A DNA stretch of 39,654 nucleotides from Chthoniobacterales bacterium (GTDB lineage: Bacteria > Verrucomicrobiota > Verrucomicrobiia > Chthoniobacterales > UBA10450), in NCBI GenBank assembly GCA_013694595.1, contig JACDCC010000197.1, positions 1-39,654 of the forward strand, in the 5' to 3' direction. The position numbers and the translations under genes are program-made. Positions within the stretch are counted from its first letter, which is position 1. Each line of letters starts with the position of its first letter. The notes under the pieces were generated by a model. The model saw only the letters and a program-made list of their open reading frames with translations. It was not told the origin of the DNA and made no database searches. Positions 17,787-25,843 of the stretch are shown piece after piece.

Positions 17787-17852
17787 CTCATTCTGTCTCC
17801 GTTCGTTCGTTCGCCCGGCCTGTCGGCAGTAACAAAGCACTATCAGTCGCGC

Positions 17853-18638
17853 ATGAGCCCGCTCGCCCAACCCGAAACCAGGCTCGTGAGCAAAAGCGGC
17901 ACCAGCAACGGCATCCTGCTTGCCGATAAAGCAACAAGCGCTCACCGGCTTCCGCCGCGACCATCGGCGGCGCCCTCCGCGGCACGAGCAGCCGCCAACG
18001 ACAGCCTGTTCGACCGCTTCGCCTGGCTCTACGTCTTCTTTCGCGAGAAGGTTTTCCGCGACGATACCGACCGCATCGCGAACGCGCTCTGGCCGGAAGG
18101 CTCACCTGCTCCTGGCGCCGAGTTGCTCGAGCTCGGCTGCGGCCCCGGCTTTTACTCCTGCGGACTGGCGGCGCGTTTCCCGACGATCTCCGTCCTCGGG
18201 GTTGACTGCTCGGCACAGCAGCTGACCTGTGCGAAGCGGAAAGCTCTCTCTCTGCAACTCAAGAACTGCGTGTTCGAACGCGACAACGTGCTCGAACTCA
18301 CGCACGGCGACGAAAGCGTCGACGCGGTGATCGCCGCCCGCCTTTTCACAGTTCTGCCGAATCGGGAGCGTGCCATCGCGGAGATGTTTCGCGTGCTGCG
18401 GCCCGGTGGGCGCTGCGTCATTGCGGAACCGCGTTACGCATTTTGGGCCTCGCTCCCGCTCTTTGCGATGTGGGTGATTGCGAGCCTAACATGCGTGAAC
18501 AACGGCTATCGTGAGCCGGCCAAAGCAACCGTGTTGGCGCCGTCTGAATTCAAACGCCTCTTCGCGACTCAGCCATGGCAGCGAGTGAGCACATGGTGCG
18601 ACGGACGTTATCAATACGCCCTCTGCGAAAAGGGTTGA
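17853..18638 (+). CDS. class I SAM-dependent methyltransferase
   Basis: GAELLELGCGPGFYSCGLAARFPTISVLGVDCSAQQL...DESVDAVIAARLFTVLPNRERAIAEMFRVLRPGGRCVIAEPR. Confidence 0.9.
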   Translation: MSPLAQPETRLVSKSGTSNGILLADKATSAHRLPPRPSAAPSAARAAANDSLFDRFAWLYVFFREKVFRDDTDRIANALWPEGSPAPGAELLELGCGPGFYSCGLAARFPTISVLGVDCSAQQLTCAKRKALSLQLKNCVFERDNVLELTHGDESVDAVIAARLFTVLPNRERAIAEMFRVLRPGGRCVIAEPRYAFWASLPLFAMWVIASLTCVNNGYREPAKATVLAPSEFKRLFATQPWQRVSTWCDGRYQYALCEKG

Positions 18639-18673
18639 CGCTCGAGGCGTCAAACAGCACAGGGCACGGCTGA

Positions 18674-19462
18674 ATGAACGCCGTCCATCGCCTCCTCGAT
18701 CCAGCCGACGGCGTCCAGGTGCCACAGAATCTTTGCGCCCTCGCAGTCATGACCAAAGCGCCGCGCGCCGGCCAGGTGAAGACGCGCCTTACGCCGCCGC
18801 TCACACCTGAAGAAGCTGCGGCGCTCAACACTTGTTTCCTGCGCGATACTACCGCGGCTATCTCTGTCGCGGCCGGTGAAGGAATCGCGCGCGGAGTCGG
18901 CGTTTACACGCCCGTTGGCGCCGAGAGCGCCTATATAGACATCCTTCCGGCGCACTTCGAGCTCGTGCCGCAGCGTGGCGACGCATTCGGTGAACGGCTG
19001 ACGTGCGCTGCCGAGGATTTGCTGCGCGTCGGGTACAAATCAGTTTGTCTGATCGACTCCGACAGCCCAACGGTCCCGCAGCGCGCCTATTCTGACGCCG
19101 CCAAGCTCCTCGCTCTGCCGGGCGACCGGATCGTCTTTGGCGCGTCCGATGATGGCGGGTATTACCTGATCGGAATGAAGAACCTGCACCGTCGGCTCTT
19201 CGAAAAGGTCGACTGGAGCACGGAACGCGTTGCCGAGCAGACACTGGAGCGTGCGAAAGAGATCGGCGTAAAGGTAGAACTGTTGCCGACCTGGTATGAC
19301 GTGGATGATCGAGTGACGTTACGCCGTCTCTGCGATGAACTGCTGGGCCCGTCCGCCGCCACGCGCGAAGGATACGCTGCGCCGGAGACACAAAAGTTTC
19401 TCACGCGCATCATCGAAACCGAAGGCCGCGACCGCATCTGGCCTAACGAGTCGAACAACTAG
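18674..19462 (+). CDS. DUF2064 / TIGR04282-type glycosyltransferase-A family protein
   Basis: CALAVMTKAPRAGQVKTRLTPPLTPEEAAALNTCFLRDT...VCLIDSDSPTVPQRAYSDA...IVFGASDDGGYYLIGMK. Confidence 0.85.
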   Translation: MNAVHRLLDPADGVQVPQNLCALAVMTKAPRAGQVKTRLTPPLTPEEAAALNTCFLRDTTAAISVAAGEGIARGVGVYTPVGAESAYIDILPAHFELVPQRGDAFGERLTCAAEDLLRVGYKSVCLIDSDSPTVPQRAYSDAAKLLALPGDRIVFGASDDGGYYLIGMKNLHRRLFEKVDWSTERVAEQTLERAKEIGVKVELLPTWYDVDDRVTLRRLCDELLGPSAATREGYAAPETQKFLTRIIETEGRDRIWPNESNN

Positions 19463-19513
19463 CGGGCTACGAGGCACTGGATGACAGCCGGCTACGCCAC
19501 GTGTAGCTAGGGG

Positions 19514-20659
19514 GTGCGAATGAACAGCACCAAGAAGCACGGCAAACGGGCGCTCGTCACCGGCGGCGCAGGACTCATTGGCTCCCACATCACGGACCTG
19601 CTGGTGCGCGAAGGCTGGACCGTCCGCGTTTTCGACAATCTCGAGCCAAACACTCACAAGCGCGGCAAGCCATCGTGGCTGAATCCCGACGCCGAGTTCG
19701 TGCAGGGCGACATCCGGAACCGCGATGAGATCACCGCAGCACTGCGCGATACCGATGTCGTTTTCCACGAAGCGGCCTATGGCGGCTACATGCCGGGGAT
19801 CGCCAAGTATGTAGATGTAAACAGCCTCGGCACCGCGCTGATGCTGGAGGTGATCCGCGAAGAAAACCTGCCGATCAAGAAGATCGTCGTGGCGTCTTCG
19901 CAGGCCGTTTATAGCGAAGGCGCAGCGGAATGCCCACAACACGGGCTCGTGTTCCCCGAAGTGCGTCCGGTCGAGCAACTCCGCCGTGGCGACTGGACGG
20001 TGCATTGTCCCGTCTGTGGTGGCGAAACCAGAAGCGTGCCGACTCCGGAAAACGCACCAGTCGGAGGAGAGACAGTCTATGGCCTAACGAAAATGGACCA
20101 GGAGAAGCTGGTGCTCCTCTGGGGCAAACAGGCAGGCATCCCGACGGTAGCGCTCCGTTACTCCTGCACCTACGGTCCGCGCCAATCGATCTTCAATCCC
20201 TACACCGGCGTAATCGCGATCTATTGCACACGCCTGCTGAACGACCTCCCGCCGGTGCTCTACGAGGACGGCGAGCAAACGCGCGACTTCTCGTTCGTCG
20301 AAGACATCGCGCGCGCCAACCTTCTCGCCGCGGAAACTGACAAGCTCGATGGCCTGCCGGTAAACGTCGGCAGCGGGAAAGGCGTCACCATCCGCGAAGT
20401 AGCGGAGCAGATTTCCGAAGCCCTCGGCATTCGTATCGCACCGCAAGCCAAAGGCGAATTTCGCCCCGGAGAAATGCGTCATCTCGCCAGCGGCACCGCA
20501 CGCATCCAAGCCGCCGGTTACAAGTCACAGGTCGATCTCGCCACCGGCATCGGCCGTTATCTCGAGTGGATCCGCGCTCAATCGGACGTGCGCGATTACT
20601 TCAGCGAGGCTGAGACGATCCTGCGCGCCAAAGGTATCGTCCACAGTGTGAGTAAATAG
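19514..20659 (+). CDS. NAD-dependent nucleotide-sugar epimerase/dehydratase with Cys/His-rich insertion
   Basis: ALVTGGAGLIGSHITDLLVREGWTVRVFDNL; VYGLTKMDQEKLVL; insertion ECPQHG...HCPVCGG between the SSQAVYSEG segment and the YxxxK motif. Confidence 0.9.
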   Translation: MRMNSTKKHGKRALVTGGAGLIGSHITDLLVREGWTVRVFDNLEPNTHKRGKPSWLNPDAEFVQGDIRNRDEITAALRDTDVVFHEAAYGGYMPGIAKYVDVNSLGTALMLEVIREENLPIKKIVVASSQAVYSEGAAECPQHGLVFPEVRPVEQLRRGDWTVHCPVCGGETRSVPTPENAPVGGETVYGLTKMDQEKLVLLWGKQAGIPTVALRYSCTYGPRQSIFNPYTGVIAIYCTRLLNDLPPVLYEDGEQTRDFSFVEDIARANLLAAETDKLDGLPVNVGSGKGVTIREVAEQISEALGIRIAPQAKGEFRPGEMRHLASGTARIQAAGYKSQVDLATGIGRYLEWIRAQSDVRDYFSEAETILRAKGIVHSVSK

Positions 20660-20679
20660 AATCGCCTGCGCTTGCGCCG

Positions 20680-21714
20680 GTGCCCGTCACGCGCGAGACG
20701 ATTTGGGCGATGGCGAACTCAGCTCCGGGCGCACTGCCAGATTTCGGTGACCCGATCGCGGAGCATGCGCGGCGTGATTTTCCGCTGCTCGACACCGACA
20801 TGACCGTGAGCACCGCGCTGGAGCGCATCCGCTCCGAAGGCGTAGGCGAGCGTGTGATCTACTTCTACGCAGTCGACAAAGACAAGAAGCTCGCCGGGGT
20901 GCTGCCGACGCGGCGGCTGCTCACTTCGCAGCTCGATCAGCGTGTGGAAGAGATCATGATTCCGCGCGTCATCGCGATTCCTTCCACGGCCACGGTGCTC
21001 GATGCGTGCGAATTTTTTGTCCTCTACAAATTCTTCGCGTTCCCGGTGGTCGACGCCGAGAAGCGCATCGTCGGCGTGGTGGATGTGAACCTGTTCGCCG
21101 AGGAATTGCTCGTCGACCGCGATGATGATCAGCCTGTGAAGGATGACGTCTTTGAAGTGGTCGGCTTTCACCTGTCGCAGGTGCGTGATGTCTCGCCGCT
21201 GCGCGTCTTTCGGTATCGATTCCCGTGGCTGCTTGCCACCGTCGCAGGCGGCACCGCGTGCGCCGTTTTGGCAGGCGCTTTCGAGGCGACACTCGCGAGC
21301 AGTCTGGTGATCGCGTTTTTCCTGACGCTCGTGCTCGGATTGAACGAGAGCGTGAGCATGCAATCGATGGCGCTCACGATCCAGGCGCTGCGCAGCACCC
21401 GCGTCACCGCGCGGTGGTTTACGGCTGCATTGCGCCGCGAGATTCTGAACGCGGCGCTGCTCGGCCTCGGTAGCGGAGTGGTCGTCGGAACAATTGTGCT
21501 GGTCTGGCAGCGGAATATCGCCGCCGCGGTCACAATCGGATTGAGCATCGCGATTTCGCTCGTAGCGGCTGCATGTTTCGGACTCGCGATCCCGTCGCTG
21601 CTGCACTGGCTGAAGCTCGACCCGAAAATCGCCGCCGGCCCCATCACCCTCGCGGTTACGGATCTGGCAGCTCTGGCGTTTTACCTCTCGATCGCGACGT
21701 TGATCCTCCGATGA
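20680..21714 (+). CDS. MgtE-like divalent cation transporter with CBS pair
   Basis: CBS segments (DTDMTVSTALERI..., EEIMIPRVIAIPSTATVLDACEFFVLYKFFAFPVVDAEKRIVGVVDV) followed by MgtE-like TM region (RFPWLLATVAGGT..., LNESVSMQSMALTIQAL). Confidence 0.8.
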   Translation: MPVTRETIWAMANSAPGALPDFGDPIAEHARRDFPLLDTDMTVSTALERIRSEGVGERVIYFYAVDKDKKLAGVLPTRRLLTSQLDQRVEEIMIPRVIAIPSTATVLDACEFFVLYKFFAFPVVDAEKRIVGVVDVNLFAEELLVDRDDDQPVKDDVFEVVGFHLSQVRDVSPLRVFRYRFPWLLATVAGGTACAVLAGAFEATLASSLVIAFFLTLVLGLNESVSMQSMALTIQALRSTRVTARWFTAALRREILNAALLGLGSGVVVGTIVLVWQRNIAAAVTIGLSIAISLVAAACFGLAIPSLLHWLKLDPKIAAGPITLAVTDLAALAFYLSIATLILR

Positions 21715-22412
21715 CGCCCAAACATTTCGTATCTGTCGTTATCCCCGCGATGAATGAAGAAGAGCCGATCGCCGACGTGGTTCGCGAGGTGCTCGAAACG
21801 AACATTCCACGCGAGGTCATCGTGGTCGATAACGCCAGCACCGATCGCACTGCGGAGCGTGCGCAGGCTGCGGGAGCGCGGGTGGTCACAGAGCCGATGC
21901 CCGGCTACGGCCGAGCCTGCGCGACCGGCGTCCGAGCTGCGTCGTCGGAGTCGACCGTTCTGGTCTTCCTCGATGGCGACGGCAGCGATTGCGCGAACCT
22001 GATGTCGCGCATCGTGCAGCCGATTTTCGATGGCGAGCAGGACTTCGTGATCGGATCGCGCACACGGGGCGAACGCGAGCGTGGCAGCATGAATTTCCAG
22101 CAGGTCTTCTCCGGGCGCGTGGCAGGCTTGCTCCTGCGGATACTTTACGGCGTCAGCTATACGGACATGTGCCCCTTCCGCGCGATCCGGCGGGACGCGC
22201 TGGAGAAGCTCGGCATGGAAGAGCAAACCTATGGGTGGAATCTCGAGATGCAGATGCGCGCCGCGCGGGCCGGTTTGCGCATCCTGGAAGTGCCGGTGAA
22301 TCACCGCTGCCGCACCGGCGGTGAGTCGAAGGTGTCAGGAACATTGCGCGGCACGTTCGTCGCCGGCACTCGCATCATCGCAACTTTGTTTCGCGTTGCG
22401 GCCGAGAGATAG
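21711..22412 (+). CDS. family 2 glycosyltransferase (dolichol-phosphate mannose synthase-like)
   Basis: VSVVIPAMNEEEPIADVVREVLETNIPREVIVVDNASTDRTAERA...VFLDGDGSD...FVIGSRTRGERERGSM; ATGA overlap with the preceding gene; start trimmed from the ORF track. Confidence 0.9.
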   Translation: MTPKHFVSVVIPAMNEEEPIADVVREVLETNIPREVIVVDNASTDRTAERAQAAGARVVTEPMPGYGRACATGVRAASSESTVLVFLDGDGSDCANLMSRIVQPIFDGEQDFVIGSRTRGERERGSMNFQQVFSGRVAGLLLRILYGVSYTDMCPFRAIRRDALEKLGMEEQTYGWNLEMQMRAARAGLRILEVPVNHRCRTGGESKVSGTLRGTFVAGTRIIATLFRVAAER

Positions 22413-22414
22413 CA

Positions 22415-22508
22415 GTCATCCCGAGCGAAGCCGAGGGATCCCGTGGTGAAACCTTAACGCTCCCGCCGCGGGATTCTTCGACTCCGCTCCGCTACGCTCA
22501 GAATGACC
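22415..22508. repeat. dispersed palindromic repeat, copy B
   Basis: gtcatcccgagcgaagccgagggatcccgtgg...gcgggattcttcgactccgctccgctacgctcagaatgac. Confidence 0.88.
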
Positions 22509-22520
22509 ACTGGGCGCGCG

Positions 22521-23240
22521 TTAGGGACGCCTCTCGAAGATCAGGAAGTAATCGACCTCGTCCGCTTTCACGAAATCGTGCTGCTCCACCAGCTCGAACC
22601 CCGCTTCTTCGGCTTCCTTGATGACGACATCTGCGTTCACGCCATGGTCGCTGCCGATGCCATTCTTATCAATCACGCCGAGCCTCGCATTCGGCCGCAT
22701 CGCGTCGCGCACGCGCCGCAAGAACGGCACTGGCTTTGCGATCTCGTGGTAGGTCTTCAGCAACAGGACGGCATCGACGCCGCTCTTCGGCAGCAGCGGA
22801 TCGGCCGGCTTGCCGAGAATGGTGCGGATCTGCGGCAGCTTTTCCTTCACCGCCCGCCGCTTGATGTGGCGGATGTAGTCGCGATTAATCTCCACCGCGT
22901 AGACCACGCCTTCCGCTCCGACGCGCCGCGCACTCCGCACCGTGAACCATCCCGAGCCCGCGCCGATATCCGCCACGCGCGAGCCACTCGAGATGTCGAG
23001 AAGGTCCATCACGCGTTCCACCTGCAGCTTCTCGTCGCGCTCCGGATCTTCGAAGATGGCGAGGTCGCCGGTGTAAGGATCGCTGGTCGGCCGTTCGGGC
23101 GCTTGGGAGCTGGTTTGAGCGCTGGCGCCTTGCGTAAACAAACCGCAGCTGAGAACAGGAACCAGTAGAAGCTTGCAGAGTTGCACGGCTAAAGAGTAAC
23201 CCCAGTGAGGCAAAGCGCGGAATAAAACGTCCGGCGGCAT
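22521..23240 (-). CDS. exported class I SAM-dependent methyltransferase
   Basis: Hydrophobic N-terminus (YSLAVQLCKLLLVPVLSCGLFTQGASAQ); SRVADIGAGSGWFTVRSARRVGAEGVVYAVEINRDYIRHI; start trimmed to ATG at 23238-23240. Confidence 0.85.
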   Translation of the reverse strand: MPPDVLFRALPHWGYSLAVQLCKLLLVPVLSCGLFTQGASAQTSSQAPERPTSDPYTGDLAIFEDPERDEKLQVERVMDLLDISSGSRVADIGAGSGWFTVRSARRVGAEGVVYAVEINRDYIRHIKRRAVKEKLPQIRTILGKPADPLLPKSGVDAVLLLKTYHEIAKPVPFLRRVRDAMRPNARLGVIDKNGIGSDHGVNADVVIKEAEEAGFELVEQHDFVKADEVDYFLIFERRP

Positions 23241-23252
23241 TTTCAAACATTC

Positions 23253-24842
23253 ATGAGCACCACCGCCGAGCCACACGAGACCTCGCGGTTGCCGCGAGCG
23301 AAACGTGTCGGGGCCGGACTCCTCGCCGGGACGCTGGCGGGCCTGGTCATGACGACGGTGATGTTGTTGCTCATGTCCATCTTCGGCGTCGCAACACCGC
23401 TCACGATCATCGGCGACCGGATCTCGGTGTTTTTCCCTGTCGAGCAGTTCCTCGCGCTGATGGGGAAGGTGGGCGGCTACAACCGGATGAAGCAACTCGG
23501 AGTCGGCTCCGTCATCCTTGGCCAGTTGATTTTCGGCGCCGCGGGTGGCGCGTTCTACGGATTGATCTCACCCCGGCTGTCGCGCGCTGGTCGACGGATG
23601 TTGTCGATCGGCGTCTTCATCGTGCTGCCACTGCTCGCGGTGGCCGCGTTCCTTTGGCCGGTGCTCGGAACGCACTACGGCGGTTATCCCATCCGGAACG
23701 CGACCGCTATTACGCTCGTCGGGCTTTTGCTGTCGTTCACCGCATTTGAACGGACGCTCGTCCTGAGTTTTGCCGGGATCACTGGCCGCCCGCGCGCGGT
23801 TCCGCCGGGCACGGAGTACACGCCGCCGATCGGCCGACGGGCACTGATCCTGGGCGGCCTCGGTTTGCTCGTTGCCGGTGGCGGATACGCTTTGCTCCGC
23901 AAACTCTGTGGAGTAGCAACCTTCAGCTACGACGGCTTGCAGTACAAAGGCGCCGGCGTGCAGCCGATCACGCCTAACGAGCAGTTCTACACGGTCACGA
24001 AGAATGTCGTTGACCCGGTAGTGCACGAGAAGGTCTGGCGGCTCGAGGTTACCGGCCTGGTGAAAACGAGGCAGCGCTACAAGATCGATCGCTTGAAGAG
24101 CCTCGACCGGGAGACGCAGGAGACGACGCTGATGTGCATCAGCAACGGACTGGGCGCGGGCCTCATCAGCAATGCCGTTTGGACAGGTGTGCCGCTGGTG
24201 AAGCTGCTCCGCGCCGCGTCGCCACTGCCGGAAGCCACGAAGGTGCTCCTGCACAGCGTGGATAATTACACAGACACCATCCCGCTCGCCAAGGCTCTCA
24301 ATCCGACCACGCTCATCGCCTACGAAATGAACGGCGAGCCGCTGCCGCACCGGCATGGTTTTCCGGCGCGGGTCATCGTGCCGGGTTACTTCGGAGAGAA
24401 ATCGGTGAAATGGATCACGCGCATCGAGCTCACGGATGATCGCGCCGCCGGTTTTTACGAAAAGCAGGGCTGGGGCCCCGACTTCATCGTGCCGACGCGA
24501 TCCCGCATCGATCAGCCGGAGAATGAATCGCGTGTCGATTTGGCATCGGCGTCCGCGGGCATCCCGCTCAAAGGCATCGCCTTCGGCGGCGACCACGGAA
24601 TCTCACGTGTGGAAATAAGTGCGGATGACGGCGCGACCTGGTCCGACGCGAAGATCGACTACCCCGGCACCAACCTGAGCTGGGCGCTCTGGAGCTTTGG
24701 CTGGTATCCGGCAGCGGCGGGCAGCTACACGCTCGTCGTCCGCGCGACTGATGGTGACGGCAACGTCCAAACTCTTGACGAGAAGCGCCCGTTCACATCC
24801 GGCGTGACCGGATTCCATCGCGTCGTAGTGCACCTCACCTGA
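23253..24842 (+). CDS. membrane-anchored sulfite-oxidase-like molybdopterin-dependent oxidoreductase
   Basis: Several N-terminal TM segments, then GVQPITPNEQFYTVTKNVVDPVVHEKVWRLEVTGLVKTRQRY...TTLMCISNGLGAGLISNAVWTGVPLVKLL...HGFPARVIVPGYFGEKSVKWITRIEL and a C-terminal Ig-like dimerisation region. Confidence 0.88.
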   Translation: MSTTAEPHETSRLPRAKRVGAGLLAGTLAGLVMTTVMLLLMSIFGVATPLTIIGDRISVFFPVEQFLALMGKVGGYNRMKQLGVGSVILGQLIFGAAGGAFYGLISPRLSRAGRRMLSIGVFIVLPLLAVAAFLWPVLGTHYGGYPIRNATAITLVGLLLSFTAFERTLVLSFAGITGRPRAVPPGTEYTPPIGRRALILGGLGLLVAGGGYALLRKLCGVATFSYDGLQYKGAGVQPITPNEQFYTVTKNVVDPVVHEKVWRLEVTGLVKTRQRYKIDRLKSLDRETQETTLMCISNGLGAGLISNAVWTGVPLVKLLRAASPLPEATKVLLHSVDNYTDTIPLAKALNPTTLIAYEMNGEPLPHRHGFPARVIVPGYFGEKSVKWITRIELTDDRAAGFYEKQGWGPDFIVPTRSRIDQPENESRVDLASASAGIPLKGIAFGGDHGISRVEISADDGATWSDAKIDYPGTNLSWALWSFGWYPAAAGSYTLVVRATDGDGNVQTLDEKRPFTSGVTGFHRVVVHLT

Positions 24843-24847
24843 CCAAT

Positions 24848-24961
24848 TGTAGCGGCGCTTGTGCCAAGCGCCTTGAGCGGCAGGTGTAGAGGCGCTTATG
24901 CCAAGCTCCTGAGCGCTGCGCCGCGGCGGAGGCGTCGGTGCTTGACACAAGCACCGCTACA
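24848..24961. repeat. second dispersed-type inverted repeat between convergent genes
   Basis: tgtagcggcgcttgtgccaagcgcc ... ggtgcttgacacaagcaccgctaca; arms are near-perfect reverse complements, with an extra internal degenerate copy gtgtagaggcgcttatgccaagctcc. Confidence 0.85.
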
Positions 24962-25754
24962 TTCGCTGGCACCTGGCGCACCACGCGGTCGTCCGTCCGC
25001 CGATCGTGCCGCGCTCCAGCTGCCTGCCGTGACGCGGGCAAACACCGCCCGACTTCCAGCGTTGATGGATCAACCACGAGCGTGGCGGCTCGGAGAAGTC
25101 ATTGCCGATGATCCGCATAGCTTCGCGGCTAACGAAACGTGTCGCGCGCCGCAACGCCGCTTGCTGCGGCAGAGTTAAACTCCCCGCCCACGCGGCCGGA
25201 GCAATCCGCGCCCGCCACAGGATCTCGTCCGCCATCCAATTACCAACACCCGGAAAGCCGTTCTGCAGTAGCAACACCGCCTTGATCGGCGCACGACCGT
25301 GGCGCCGCAGAAAGTCGGAGACAAACGTGGCGTTGAACATCTCCGATCCGATCTCCGGCGCACCCTCCGACCACCAGTCCGGCGCCACTTTCCCGTGGTC
25401 GAATTTCACCCGCCCGAACATTCTCGGGTCGCGAAAAACGAGCGCGCGCTTCGCTTGCTGGAGCACCAGGTGATCGTGTTTCCCGGGGTGGAACGGCCCC
25501 GGTTCCACCCGCAGTGTACCGCTCATCCCGAGGTGAATCCCGAGCCAGCCCCCACCGGAAAAGCGAAACAGCATCTGCTTGCCGCGCGCCCGTGATTCTA
25601 CGAATCGACTGCCGGTCACGCGCCGGCGCAGCTCACTCGTGCTGGCGCCACGAAACACTCGTTTCTCGGCGTGTAATCTCACGGCCACGACCTTGGCGCC
25701 AACGCCGCAATCCCACTGCCGACGATAGTATTCGACTTCCGCCAGCTCCGGCAT
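24957..25754 (-). CDS. mutM: formamidopyrimidine-DNA glycosylase / Nei-type (H2TH) glycosylase
   Basis: MPELAEVEYYRRQW; WLGIHLGMSGTLRV; KAVLLLQNGFPGVGNWMADEILWRARIAP; C-terminal CPRHGRQLERGTIGGRTTAWCARCQRM zinc finger. Start trimmed to the ATG giving the MPELAE N-terminus. Confidence 0.9.
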   Translation of the reverse strand: MPELAEVEYYRRQWDCGVGAKVVAVRLHAEKRVFRGASTSELRRRVTGSRFVESRARGKQMLFRFSGGGWLGIHLGMSGTLRVEPGPFHPGKHDHLVLQQAKRALVFRDPRMFGRVKFDHGKVAPDWWSEGAPEIGSEMFNATFVSDFLRRHGRAPIKAVLLLQNGFPGVGNWMADEILWRARIAPAAWAGSLTLPQQAALRRATRFVSREAMRIIGNDFSEPPRSWLIHQRWKSGGVCPRHGRQLERGTIGGRTTAWCARCQRM

Positions 25755-25843
25755 CCGCGAACGATAGGGACTGAGGCGCGCCGGGCAATCTCCACGCCTG
25801 CCGCTGTCGCCGAATTGCCGCACATGCTACTTTCCCGCCACCC

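Noticed and set aside
17801-17813. gttcgttcgttcg microrepeat near the DnaA boxes
   Set aside because: Only three units; insufficient evidence that it is an iteron array.
20719-21606. 295-aa minus-strand ORF opposite the MgtE-like gene
   Set aside because: Composition typical of an antisense GC-rich frame; the + strand product has clear CBS and TM features.
23568-24596. 342-aa minus-strand ORF opposite the SUOX-like gene
   Set aside because: Antisense of a conserved protein, no domain signal.
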